Origin: Pontibacter chinhatensis
GTDB lineage: Bacteria; Bacteroidota; Bacteroidia; Cytophagales; Hymenobacteraceae
NCBI RefSeq assembly: GCF_900113285.1
Contig: NZ_FOOT01000001.1
Location: forward strand, 558,001-622,000
Direction: 5' to 3'
DNA: 64,000 nt
This document shows, one piece after another, positions 53,136 through 62,154 of this stretch (positions within the stretch are counted from its first letter, which is position 1; every line of letters starts with the position of its first letter). The notes beneath the pieces were generated by a model. It saw only the letters and a program-made list of their open reading frames with translations. It was not told where the DNA came from and made no database searches. The position numbers and the translations under genes are program-made.

Positions 53136-54521
53136 CTAAAAAGCACTGTGATGCGTCTTGGTACCGAAAATGGTCATAAAGACTATCTTTAAATCAAGAG
53201 CAAAGGACCAGTTCTCCATATACCAGATATCATGCAGCGTGCGCTGGCTTTTCTGCTCTTTTGTGTCGGTTGGTCCACGCCAGCCGTTAACCTGCGCCCA
53301 CCCTGTTATACCGGGTTTGTAGTAGTGCCGGATCATGTACTTGTCCTCTGTTTCCTGTAGCTGCCTGTTCAGGAAACTGCGGTGCGGTCTCGGCCCAACC
53401 ACGCTCATCTCCCCTAGCAGCACATTCAGGAACTGTGGCAGTTCATCCAGGCTATACTTTCTCATGATCTGGCCAAGACGGGTTATGCGGGGGTCATTTT
53501 TTTGCGTAGACATCACGCCTGCAAACACATCATCGCACACCGTCATTGTCCTGAACTTAAAGACTCTGAAAGATTTACCTCCTTTGCCTATCCTGGCCGG
53601 GCAGTAAAAAATAGGCCCCGGTGAATCCAGCTTTATCAGAATCGCGAGTACCAGAAACAACGGCAGCAGGGCTAACAGAGCAAACGTGGAGAAGGTGATA
53701 TCAAACATGCTCTTAGCAAAGGAGGCGTAGGTATTATCCAAAGGCAGCTGCCTTACATGCACGGCCTCTAAGTGGCCATAGCGTTTGGTGCGGTAGTGGC
53801 TTCCGAATAAATTCTGGTAATCCGGTACATACTTAACCCGTACCCCATAATGGTCTGCCACCGAGAGTATCTGGCGAACCTTTTTGGAGGGTTTAACAGG
53901 AATGGCTATTACAATTTCATCTACGGTGTTGTTCTGCAGGTAATCATGTATACCCTCCACGCTGCCCACCACCTTTTCCTGACTAACCAGGCACTCCTCT
54001 TCCTCCTTGAGTTTGATAAATCCCTTCACGCTGTTGCCGCACACTTCCTCCTCCACATGCTTTGCCAGATTCCCAACGCCAGCAATTAAAGTATGGCTAC
54101 CTGATGTTGTGCTTGATTTAATCTGATTGATTATCCCCCCCACAATAAAGTTTAGCGGGATACCCAGAATCGGAAAGCCAAGTGCAAAGGCCGCAAACAC
54201 CTTCTTGTCTGAAAAAATCTTCGTCAGAAACTCGGGGTGCAGGTAGTAAAGCATGCTTGTAAGGCACAGCAATACCAGGTATGATTTGATAAAGTTAGTA
54301 AGCCTGGGGATATGGCGGGACTCTGACAGCCCGATAGATGACTTAGTTCTTGTATAGCCTATCAGCACCCACAGCAGGAACACATTAATGATAATGAGCC
54401 AGTGTGTTTCTACGAAAGTTACTAATTCTGCTACACTAAAAAGTATCAGAATAGTAAGTACAAAGGTTAGTATGTCTTTTTCCCAGGAAGCTGCCGAAGA
54501 GTTGTGTCTAGCTCTTATCAT
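53136..54521 (-). CDS. Polyprenyl-phosphate sugar phosphotransferase (initiating, WcaJ/EpsE-like)
   Basis: It loads the first sugar-phosphate on undecaprenyl phosphate. The 461-residue protein has four TM segments in the N-terminal half ([71 protein letters not shown]). A Rossmann-like middle part follows ([27 protein letters not shown]), then another TM segment ([22 protein letters not shown]). The catalytic domain comes last ([72 protein letters not shown]). It is the only gene of this type in view and serves the adjacent cluster. Its promoter is in the AT-rich gap 54522-55206. Confidence 0.95.
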   Translation of the reverse strand: MIRARHNSSAASWEKDILTFVLTILILFSVAELVTFVETHWLIIINVFLLWVLIGYTRTKSSIGLSESRHIPRLTNFIKSYLVLLCLTSMLYYLHPEFLTKIFSDKKVFAAFALGFPILGIPLNFIVGGIINQIKSSTTSGSHTLIAGVGNLAKHVEEEVCGNSVKGFIKLKEEEECLVSQEKVVGSVEGIHDYLQNNTVDEIVIAIPVKPSKKVRQILSVADHYGVRVKYVPDYQNLFGSHYRTKRYGHLEAVHVRQLPLDNTYASFAKSMFDITFSTFALLALLPLFLVLAILIKLDSPGPIFYCPARIGKGGKSFRVFKFRTMTVCDDVFAGVMSTQKNDPRITRLGQIMRKYSLDELPQFLNVLLGEMSVVGPRPHRSFLNRQLQETEDKYMIRHYYKPGITGWAQVNGWRGPTDTKEQKSQRTLHDIWYMENWSFALDLKIVFMTIFGTKTHHSAF

Positions 54522-55206
54522 AGTATTGCACTTAATTACAAACCTTTAAATTTTTCCTATACTCGTCGCACGCTTTTAAAGGACGTTGAAACCAGCGCTA
54601 TAATCAGTTATCTGGGCTTATAGAGGAGGGTGAAGCATAATACGTCCTGCCTTCTAATCTGATTAATCATAAGTTCAGTGGAGTAATATAAGGTAGGATC
54701 GGCTTTACTTTAGAACAAGCGGCTACCATCAGCTTCTAGCCATTTAGGCCTGATGAGCTGAATTATCCCAACACTAATATATGTCCTGTATATCCGACTT
54801 TGTATAAATAAAATATTACATATTCCTAAATCAAATTAAAATAAAACAATTAATCTTACTCACACTCCTTGTACGTTGCAATAATAGAGAAGGATAATAT
54901 TAGATATTTATAAATTTCACTAAAAATACTTTTAAATTAGGTTTCAATCTATTACCTACTTTATCTATATTTTATGCAATTTGGGTTAATAAATCGTTTT
55001 TGGGGGTAGATGAACAATCCTTGGCAGTAAAAGTGCAAACAAGACTTTATTGTGAGATAAAAAGCTTACTTAAGCGGCCCAAAAATTGAATTAAATATTT
55101 ATAAAATTATTTCTTGTCCTAACTTAGAATCCCTCCAAGTCTTAATACACCTTATGTTATAGAACATAATGTGAGTCTCTTTGCTCATATATGAGGCTAA
55201 AAAATG
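54522..55206. other. AT-rich gap of 685 bases, no gene seen
   Basis: Both flanking genes are on the - strand, so this is the 3' flank of the acyltransferase gene and the promoter region of the sugar transferase gene. It is rich in A/T, especially 54810-55010 ('taaattaaaataaaacaatta'). I found no frame of protein-like composition, no strong hairpin and no clear TAnnTTTG box. Low GC compared with both sides may reflect a foreign or relaxed region. Confidence 0.45.
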
Positions 55207-56883
55207 TTACAACTTGTAATGAGATTTTTCTGAAGTTAATTGAACAGAAAGTGTAGCAGAATCCTTACCACTGACCAAGGCATAGACAGGCTTCGGATTT
55301 TCCTGCTGCAATTGCTTGGCAACGGCGCGCAAATATGCAGCAAGCCCTTCTTTTGCCGAAGCATGGTAGTAAGTTAGCTCAAGTATAGAACCATCAGCAA
55401 CCTGCTCCTGGCATGCCACCTTCAAGGTAGCCGGAGGTATACCAACCCACCCGCAAGCGAGCAGCATGCCCTTATCACTCCAGGTATAGCAGCGCTCTCC
55501 TGCCTCCAGGCGCCTCATGGAAGACTCCAGAAACTCCCATCGTGTTAGGTCGGCATCTGGCACATAGTCTAAGAGGTCTTTCAGGCTACAGTATTGTATC
55601 GCTATACTTGTGTCTTGCTGCATGCCGGGTTCTGAAACAAGTATGAGTTGACCTTGGTTAGCCCCATTATCTGCAACGGGATTCAGTTTACTTATGCCAG
55701 CCCTGCCTTGTAGTTGCATAAACCTCTTCTTGAGTTTTCTGAGGGTTTCGTGCCTCACTCCAACAGCCATCGCTCCCTGCATAAGTTGCTGCCTCATGGC
55801 CAATGTAAGTCCCCTGATAACTTTGGAGTAGCCTCCGACAATGTCAAGTTGGTGCGCTGTTCCGTAGTCTGTGGCAAGTATATTTTTATAGGGATCAGCT
55901 CCGGGCGTAAGATCAAAAACAGATATCCCTTCCTTTGCCAGCAGCTGTCCTAAAAGCAAGAAGTGAAGTATGCCAGGAGAGTGTTTTGCAAAGGTGGGGC
56001 AGTGGGTATTCAGGCCCTGTAAGTGCACCCACCCCTTGCCCGTAACCCCGGCATTGGAGGCTATTACTTTTTCATCAACGGTTAACAAGGTAGTATGCAA
56101 CAGGTCTCTCTCAAACAAGAGCGTCAGGAATTGTTTTCGCAGGCTGTCTGTGCGGAAAAGTGTCCTGTTGAACATGGCACCCTTCCGAAAGTCATACTGC
56201 AGCGTCAACTCGTCAATAACCTCCCTGAAACGCTCAGGTGAATTTACCCGCTCGAAAGTAAGCTCCCCAAGCCTTTTCAGACGGTTCATCTTTTCCCTTC
56301 TGTTCTTTTTCCGAAGCTCTGCACTTAACTTTTCCTCGTCTATGACCATTAACGGTTGCTTCACGCTGCGCACCAGGCTATGCCTTCTCCAATAGGAATT
56401 CCGGTTTGTCCAGTTCAGGTTAGCGCCATCTGGCACGTACTTTAACCGGATATTACTGCCAGGAAATTGCTCCATTAACTCCTGCATGGCGCTGCTCACG
56501 AACTCCTCCTCTTCTTCAGGCCTGGAGATCCATACCTGGTACTCTGCCTGCTCAGCGCCTGCACCCACAATCAGCCTTTGCCCATCCACTGCCAGGGCAA
56601 GCACGCCAGCGAGCCTTCCCTCCCGGTTATAGCTAATAATAAGTATGGGCTTATAGACTTCTTTGTATACTTCATACCAGGTAGCTACATAGGTGTAGCT
56701 CTGAAAGGCAGTACCCCAGGGGCAAGCCTCATATAAGGCTTCCCATTCCTGCCTGAAATCATCCTCCTGCAGCAGGTCGTTTACCTCCTCCCCTACCAGC
56801 ACTTCCAATTTAGCCCTTCCACCAGAGCTAATACGCTTTGTTTTAACACCCAAAGTTGTAAACCGGAACATAGACTTGTGCAT
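55207..56883 (-). CDS. Two-domain GNAT/CelD-like acyltransferase (copy 1)
   Basis: A 558-residue cytosolic protein. The N-terminal two thirds have the CelD/BioF2-like acyltransferase pattern: WEALYEACPWGTAFQSYTYVATWYEVYKE, RLAGVLALAV, LRKKNRREKMNRLKRLGELTFERV, then TLLTVDEKVIASNAGVTGKGWVHLQGLNTHCPTFAKHSPGILHFLLLGQLL, and VFDLTPGADPYKNILATD. The last ~150 residues add a second module (DLTRWEFLESSMRRLEAGERCYTWSDKGMLLACGWVGI; LTYYHASAKEGLAAYLRAVAKQLQ) with a GNAT-like look. A tandem paralogue is next to it (56955-58646). It may acylate a sugar or polymer; substrate and donor are unknown. Confidence 0.8.
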   Translation of the reverse strand: MHKSMFRFTTLGVKTKRISSGGRAKLEVLVGEEVNDLLQEDDFRQEWEALYEACPWGTAFQSYTYVATWYEVYKEVYKPILIISYNREGRLAGVLALAVDGQRLIVGAGAEQAEYQVWISRPEEEEEFVSSAMQELMEQFPGSNIRLKYVPDGANLNWTNRNSYWRRHSLVRSVKQPLMVIDEEKLSAELRKKNRREKMNRLKRLGELTFERVNSPERFREVIDELTLQYDFRKGAMFNRTLFRTDSLRKQFLTLLFERDLLHTTLLTVDEKVIASNAGVTGKGWVHLQGLNTHCPTFAKHSPGILHFLLLGQLLAKEGISVFDLTPGADPYKNILATDYGTAHQLDIVGGYSKVIRGLTLAMRQQLMQGAMAVGVRHETLRKLKKRFMQLQGRAGISKLNPVADNGANQGQLILVSEPGMQQDTSIAIQYCSLKDLLDYVPDADLTRWEFLESSMRRLEAGERCYTWSDKGMLLACGWVGIPPATLKVACQEQVADGSILELTYYHASAKEGLAAYLRAVAKQLQQENPKPVYALVSGKDSATLSVQLTSEKSHYKL

Positions 56884-56954
56884 TTAGTGCTGCTTGTGAT
56901 GAAGCTTTAGTTAGAATTATATAATAGGGTACTTACCTTATCAGTTTTGCCAGG

Positions 56955-58646
56955 CTAGTTTGAGACATTATCAAGATATATCGTGCCATGGCCATTATCC
57001 ACAAAATACACTGGAGTGCCTCTCTGCTGCCGGACAAGACGTGCAGCCTCAATCAGAAAAGCAGGCACCATTCTCTTAATCGCTTTGCAATAGTACGTAA
57101 GCTCCAGCACTGACGACCCTTTGGGAAGAGCCTGCTTTAAGGATACCGTTTCTGAACTGCTAAGCCAGGCGCATGCCTGCAGTTGCCCATCATCGCACCA
57201 GGTATAGCAGCACTTTCCTGTCTCTAAGCTGCGCATGGCCGCCTCCAGGAACTCCCATCGAGTCAGATCATGCTTCGTTGGCTTGTATGCCAGCAGGTGC
57301 TTTAAATCGTTTTCCTGAACCTGTATACTTCCGTCTGCATAACGCAATTCTGCAGGCGTTCCAACTGATGGTTTCTTTTCCGATGATCGCAGCCGAAACA
57401 ATGTAGCCATAGCGTGGCGCGGATTTATAGCTGACTTCAGTCTTGCCTTTAACAGGTAAGCTTTTTTCCTGATTGCCAGCTCAACGCTCATTGGCCTTTT
57501 ACCTGCTTGCACCAACCTGTTGTACAAATGCCTTCTGATACGCCTTTTGGCTCCGCTTATGGTACTTCCCGGAATTACCATTTCATATACCTGATCATGG
57601 TCCGTGGCTAAGCGCTCTTTGTAGGCGTCACCTCCGGGCGTGAGATCAAACACCTCAACGCCGCTATCGGCCAGCTGTTTACCCAACATAATGAAATGCA
57701 CAAAGCCCGGCGAGTAGTAATTTGCCTGGTAAGGAGTATGCGTGTTTATCCCGCCCAAGTGCACCCATCCTTTGCCGGCCACAGCAACAATCGCCGCCAT
57801 TAACTCCTCGTTCACTTTAAGCACGGATACATGCAAGAGCTTCTTCTCGAAAATGGCTAATAAAAACTCAGTCTTAGGGGGATTATCTGAAAACTGATTC
57901 TTATTAAACATCGCCCCCTGCCTAAAATCATACTGGACAACGAGTTCTGGCAGAATCTTTTCGAAGTAGCTCTTATCTGTAACGACCTCAAAGCTGAGGT
58001 TTCCGAGGCGCCTTAAACGATTCACTTTATTTTTGAACTCAGGCTTCTTAAACAGCTTTGGAAATTCAGGAGACCCCATGGCCATCAAAGGTCTTTGAAC
58101 CGCCTGCAGCACAACCTTGTTTCGCCAATAAGGGTCTGCCTCTGCCCAGTTCAAGGGAGTTGCCGGCGGCAGGTATCTAAAATGGATATCGCAGCCCGGA
58201 TACTTACGGATTATACTTCTAAGGGCCGCCTTGATAAACGCTTCACCGTACTCCGCATCCGAAAGCCAGCATTGATACTCCGCATCGTATTGGCCGGCTC
58301 CTACAATTCGGCCAGCTTTTAGTAAATCTTCGTGATCATCTACGCTGGTTCTTGGCAAGGCCATAGCCAGCACCCCAACCAGGTGCCCTTCATGAGTGGC
58401 TGTTACAAGTATGGGCAGGTACTCTTCCTTAAACACTTTATACCAGGTCTCCACAAAAACACGGCTTTGAAATACCGTGCACCATGCGCATGCTTCATAG
58501 AGCAGGTCCCATTCTGCTTTAAATGCTGGCTCCAAGAGTAGACTATATACCCGCTCACCAACATGTAATTCTGTCTTCAAAGAGGCTTCCTCTTTTACCC
58601 CCTTGTAGTGTTCTCTGTCTTCTTCATTCTTAATTACCGTTTTCAT
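56955..58646 (-). CDS. Two-domain GNAT/CelD-like acyltransferase (copy 2)
   Basis: A 563-residue paralogue with the same order of segments: WDLLYEACAWCTVFQSRVFVETWYKVFKE, FKNKVNRLRRLGNLSFEVV, VNEELMAAIVAVAGKGWVHLGGINTHTPYQANYYSPGFVHFIMLGKQLADSGVEVFDLTPGGDAYKERLATDHD, and the extra C-terminal module DLTRWEFLEAAMRSLETGKCCYTWCDDGQLQACAWLSS. The ATG at 58646 (MKTVIKNEED) is chosen; a longer frame from 58682 is also open. The two copies differ at many positions and may have different substrates. It lies 71 bases upstream of copy 1 and 58 downstream of the aminotransferase gene. Confidence 0.8.
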   Translation of the reverse strand: MKTVIKNEEDREHYKGVKEEASLKTELHVGERVYSLLLEPAFKAEWDLLYEACAWCTVFQSRVFVETWYKVFKEEYLPILVTATHEGHLVGVLAMALPRTSVDDHEDLLKAGRIVGAGQYDAEYQCWLSDAEYGEAFIKAALRSIIRKYPGCDIHFRYLPPATPLNWAEADPYWRNKVVLQAVQRPLMAMGSPEFPKLFKKPEFKNKVNRLRRLGNLSFEVVTDKSYFEKILPELVVQYDFRQGAMFNKNQFSDNPPKTEFLLAIFEKKLLHVSVLKVNEELMAAIVAVAGKGWVHLGGINTHTPYQANYYSPGFVHFIMLGKQLADSGVEVFDLTPGGDAYKERLATDHDQVYEMVIPGSTISGAKRRIRRHLYNRLVQAGKRPMSVELAIRKKAYLLKARLKSAINPRHAMATLFRLRSSEKKPSVGTPAELRYADGSIQVQENDLKHLLAYKPTKHDLTRWEFLEAAMRSLETGKCCYTWCDDGQLQACAWLSSSETVSLKQALPKGSSVLELTYYCKAIKRMVPAFLIEAARLVRQQRGTPVYFVDNGHGTIYLDNVSN

Positions 58647-58704
58647 AGTGTAGAACTTAAGCGTGCCTACGTATCGGAGCAAAGTATAAAAGTATGCGGC
58701 TGCG

Positions 58705-59853
58705 TTAAACTACGGCAGCAAACTGGGTCGGCAGGGAAGCGCTGCATTCGCGCACAGCCCGCACAATTCTTAGCATGTCACGTTCGGTTAGCTCCTGGTG
58801 GACCGGCAGTGCCAGTACCCGTTCACGGAGGAATCGGCTGCGGGGAAAGTCTTCTACAGGCAGGGAAGGATGCGGATTGATCCAGAAGAGCAAGCCCAGA
58901 ATTCCCCGGCGCCGCAGCCTTGACAGAAACTGCTGTGCATCCTGTACCTCCAGCGGAAAGGCAAAGGGGCAGGCGCCTTCCGGCAGGTACGCAAACTGCC
59001 TTGGCACCATATCAGACAGGTGCTCAAGTAGGAACTCATAGTTTCTTCTCCGCTTCCGTGCCGTGTCCTGGCAAAGAAGTTTGGGCAACAACTTGCTGCT
59101 CATAACAGAGGGCGGCGTATCCGGGTTGCCCATGTCAAACTCCGCATGTGGCCTGTCGTTAGTTCGTTTCCACCAGGAAATTGCCGGCTTTACAAGGGAA
59201 TGAAAAAAGCCTACCTCCCCTCTTCTGGTGGCAATCCAGTTCAAATGCCTTTTTACCATGCGCCAGTACCCGGACTCGGCACGTAACTGCGGCGGCTGTG
59301 GCGGCTTAATGGACACCACCGCCCCCCCATCTGGTATGCCGTAAGTTTTGTACAAACAGAATACTGCCATGTGCCCAAAGGCGCCTACCGGCGTATCATC
59401 CTTTGTGGTTAGAAAGGCCTGTGCTGCATCTTCAATCAATAAAAGATTTCTATCATCACACCATTTTCGCCAGAAAGCGCCATCCTGCGGAAAGCCTAGG
59501 TAATGGATCAGGTACAAAGCCTTTACGGTTTCATCCAGGAGCGGCAGCAATGTAACCTCATCCGGTTCTAAGGCATCATTAATCTCGTAGTACTTCACAG
59601 TTAACCCCGCCAGTACAAGCGCTTCCACTTCGGAGCCATGGTGATAGGCTGGTACAAGCACGGTATCTCCGGAACCTAGTTCCAGCGCCTTGCACGCGCT
59701 CCAAATGGCCTGTCGTGCACGGGAGAAAATCCTGCAGCTCTCCTGGTTCAAAGGAAAAGGGAGCCAGGCGCTACCTTCTTTGAGATGTATACTTGGGGGG
59801 AGTGTGGGCCATATGGCAAATCTGGGAACAATAACAGAGGAGAACTTCTTCAT
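58705..59853 (-). CDS. DegT/DnrJ/EryC1-type PLP aminotransferase
   Basis: A 382-residue fold-type I PLP protein. In order: FPLNQESCRIFSRARQAIWSACKALELGSGDTVLVPAYHHGSEVEALVLAGLTVKYYEI, KALYLIHYLGFPQ, LLLIEDAAQAFLTTKDDTPVGAFGHMAVFCLYKTYGIPDGGAVVS. Asp142 in EDAAQ and Lys169 in CLYKTYG match the PLP-binding pair. The family makes amino sugars on nucleotide carriers, and here it may supply an amino-sugar precursor. It is divergent from the typical members (no HK in the usual place). It shares a transcript with the acyltransferase genes (58-base gap). Confidence 0.85.
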   Translation of the reverse strand: MKKFSSVIVPRFAIWPTLPPSIHLKEGSAWLPFPLNQESCRIFSRARQAIWSACKALELGSGDTVLVPAYHHGSEVEALVLAGLTVKYYEINDALEPDEVTLLPLLDETVKALYLIHYLGFPQDGAFWRKWCDDRNLLLIEDAAQAFLTTKDDTPVGAFGHMAVFCLYKTYGIPDGGAVVSIKPPQPPQLRAESGYWRMVKRHLNWIATRRGEVGFFHSLVKPAISWWKRTNDRPHAEFDMGNPDTPPSVMSSKLLPKLLCQDTARKRRRNYEFLLEHLSDMVPRQFAYLPEGACPFAFPLEVQDAQQFLSRLRRRGILGLLFWINPHPSLPVEDFPRSRFLRERVLALPVHQELTERDMLRIVRAVRECSASLPTQFAAVV

Positions 59854-59965
59854 ACCTTACCTCAAAACCAACTAACAATCTATTAACTAAGGGAGAACCC
59901 ATCATCTATTACTATTTTTACCAGCAGCAATCGATTATCAGGCCTATCAGGCACTGCTAGCAGTA

Positions 59966-60943
59966 TTACTGAAAGGCTACATCTTTAGTGGCCACAGGCG
60001 TAGTGCCAATATCTGTGGGTATTCTTCTTTTCTTCCGGAGAGGAGCTCTAAATCGCTGCATCGCCGCTTGCCATACACCTGTCATCCTGCACATATTTTC
60101 CGCAAAAGAGGCACCTTCTAAAAACCCAAGGCGGGGCAGTAAGTACCTATGTTGTGTATCCAACACCCTGATGGGCTTGGGCTCACAGGTAAAGGCAATA
60201 CTGTAGTCCAGTCCCTCCAAAGCCTGCACTTCGCGGCCACTGAAATTTCCGTTCGGGTAAGTAAAGTAAGAGATTAGTTTCCCGGTCCAGCTCTCTAAAG
60301 TCCTTTTGGAATGCCGTAGCTCAAAGTACACCTGGTCGTCCTCACAGTTGGTAAGTATAGGGTGTGAGTGGGTGTGTCCACCTATTGTTATATACTTCGA
60401 TCTGGACAGTCTCTGGACCTGCCCCACGGTCATTGCCTCTCTGGGAAGATGAATGGTTCTTTTATACTCCTCCAGCTTAAGCAAACGTTCCTCATTGGGA
60501 AGATCTTTCAGCGCCTGTACGGCAGGAGGAGAAAGTCCGGCTTTTTTTGCCGCTTCAAGGTACGACCACCAGTAAGCTCCATCCTGCACTGGCTGTGTAG
60601 AGACAAAGATGGCTACCGGCACTTTGTATGCTTCCGCCGTTTCTACTATATTTTTCTCATTTGCTTGCCAGCCATCGTCTACTGTGATAATAGCACCTCC
60701 TTTTGGAAAGTCAGAACGCTTATGAACAATACGCTCTAGGTCGGCTATACTTAGAAAGTTAAGCCCTTGCTTCTGCAGCCACTGAACGCTCGATTCAAAC
60801 TCTTTTCTGGTAGGGTTGTGGAAGTATACAGACAGTATCTGCTCCCCTTTTAAAGTGCGGTTCAGTGCTTTTCTCACATAGCCCAACCGGATCAGGATAC
60901 ATGCCAACAGCCACCCCGATATGTTCCTTAACGTCAACTTCAT
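59966..60943 (-). CDS. Polysaccharide deacetylase family protein (NodB-like)
   Basis: A 325-residue protein with an N-terminal hydrophobic segment (GWLLACILIRLGYV) as a possible anchor. NodB motifs: GGAIITVDDGWQANEKNI with Asp89-Asp90, GGHTHSHPILTNC with the metal-binding His190 and His194, and FTYPNGNFSGREV as the MT3-like region. The domain removes N-acetyl groups from amino-sugar polymers or intermediates. This fits a polymer with GlcNAc or ManNAc. The C-terminus is basic (APLRKKRRIPTD). Confidence 0.9.
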   Translation of the reverse strand: MKLTLRNISGWLLACILIRLGYVRKALNRTLKGEQILSVYFHNPTRKEFESSVQWLQKQGLNFLSIADLERIVHKRSDFPKGGAIITVDDGWQANEKNIVETAEAYKVPVAIFVSTQPVQDGAYWWSYLEAAKKAGLSPPAVQALKDLPNEERLLKLEEYKRTIHLPREAMTVGQVQRLSRSKYITIGGHTHSHPILTNCEDDQVYFELRHSKRTLESWTGKLISYFTYPNGNFSGREVQALEGLDYSIAFTCEPKPIRVLDTQHRYLLPRLGFLEGASFAENMCRMTGVWQAAMQRFRAPLRKKRRIPTDIGTTPVATKDVAFQ

Positions 60944-61183
60944 TAGTAAAGCATTAGATAAAGTGGTTCCTGCTTCTAATAATGGGCTGATGCCGGTTAT
61001 TAGAAGTCAATTAGCTTCGTTACTAGTTAAGAGGAGGTTATACTTGATTCTATAATCAAATATTATCTTTTATTTATACCATATACTATTACTAACATCT
61101 AAAGGTTCTGCGTTTCGTGGCAAAATGTTGAGCACTTCTAGCATTAATTTATCACGTAGATTTTGGCAGGAATACAACCCGAA
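60944..61183. other. AT-rich gap between two - strand genes
   Basis: The 240 bases hold no gene of protein-like composition. Several TATACTT or AAGTATA-like motifs lie at its right end (61248-61258 inside the next gene). It separates the deacetylase promoter from the lyase-like gene, so separate transcription is likely. Confidence 0.4.
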
Positions 61184-61960
61184 TCAATATAGTCCATACT
61201 TACTCTTCAAGCGATGGTACCGGTGTTTGGTGGCTAATCTCACGTTATCGATAAAGTATACCCGCTCTTCCGTATCTGTCGTGCGGCTGTGGTTCCAATC
61301 ATCCTTATAGAGGCCGACTTTCCATCGTGGATACCCAAATTTTGCATACATCGTTGGTCCTTCGTACCGTAGTGCGTTGTCCTCATTCAGCCAGACTTCT
61401 ACTACTCCATCCTCCCCTGCTGAATGAATGATGTGTATGGTAATGGCGTGCCATCTGTCTTTTTCCAGATCTCCTAGCACATAGCGCTGGTGCTTTCGCC
61501 CCTCGCCGCCTATCAGCATCTTAAACTGATCATCCTCCGTTACCAGAAGCAGGGCCGGGCTCCCCGAGCCTTTTCCCTGGTGCCACTGGCTTATGTGATC
61601 ATAGCTTGAGTCTCTTTTATACTTGCCGGAGGGAAAGTAAGCGGCAAAGGAATACCAGCCTTCCCGCACCTTTGTCTCCTCCGGAAACAGAAACTCGGCC
61701 CTGGTCCCCCCACTAGCTTCCGGATCTGTGTTCCTTAACTCAAACCGCCCGGACTTACTTCCTTCAAAAACGGGGGAATCTACTACCTTAAATCCATAGG
61801 CGGTGGCAGCCTGTAGCTTAGCTCCCTGAAAGTATGATTCCCCTTCAAACGTTTCCTCAACAAGAAGCTCTGGATTGCCATAGTCCGCTAGTGCCATGAA
61901 AAGGCCTAGTGCCCCATATATAAAAAAGGAGTAAAGGATGAGCTGCAGCTTTGCGACCAT
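61184..61960 (-). CDS. Heparin-lyase-I-family protein (single domain)
   Basis: A 258-residue exported protein with an N-terminal hydrophobic segment (LILYSFFIYGALGLFMALA). The domain shows EGSKSGRFELRNTDPEASGGTRAEFLFPEET, GWYSFAAYFPSGKY, YDHISQWHQGKGSGSPALLL, DRWHAITIHIIHSAGEDGVVEVWLNEDN, WKVGLYKDDWNHSRTTDTEERVYFIDNVRLA. This matches the beta-jelly-roll fold of polysaccharide lyases of the heparin lyase I type (PF14099). Active-site residues cannot be fixed by eye. It probably acts on a uronic-acid polymer outside the inner membrane. A near-identical domain is in the next gene. Confidence 0.85.
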   Translation of the reverse strand: MVAKLQLILYSFFIYGALGLFMALADYGNPELLVEETFEGESYFQGAKLQAATAYGFKVVDSPVFEGSKSGRFELRNTDPEASGGTRAEFLFPEETKVREGWYSFAAYFPSGKYKRDSSYDHISQWHQGKGSGSPALLLVTEDDQFKMLIGGEGRKHQRYVLGDLEKDRWHAITIHIIHSAGEDGVVEVWLNEDNALRYEGPTMYAKFGYPRWKVGLYKDDWNHSRTTDTEERVYFIDNVRLATKHRYHRLKSKYGLY

Positions 61961-62054
61961 AGGATAGATTGGCAGGTATCAACTTTTTACACTTATAATA
62001 CTACGCGCTATTTATCATTCTGTTAGTTTGCCAGCTAGGTTTAGATAGGAATAA

Positions 62055-62087
62055 GAAAAGGGCACAGGTAATACCTGTGCCCTTTTG
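62055..62087 (-). terminator. Terminator after the lyase lipoprotein gene
   Basis: The stem AAAAGGGCACAGGTA/TACCTGTGCCCTTTT is followed by a T run on the - strand. It lies about 68 bases after the stop at 62155 and separates this gene from the one at 61184-61960. Confidence 0.85.
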
Positions 62088-62154
62088 CTTCATTATTTAT
62101 ACTTAGAAGCAGTAGATAAACTGCACTAAGCAAAAATTTCTGTATTTAAAATCC

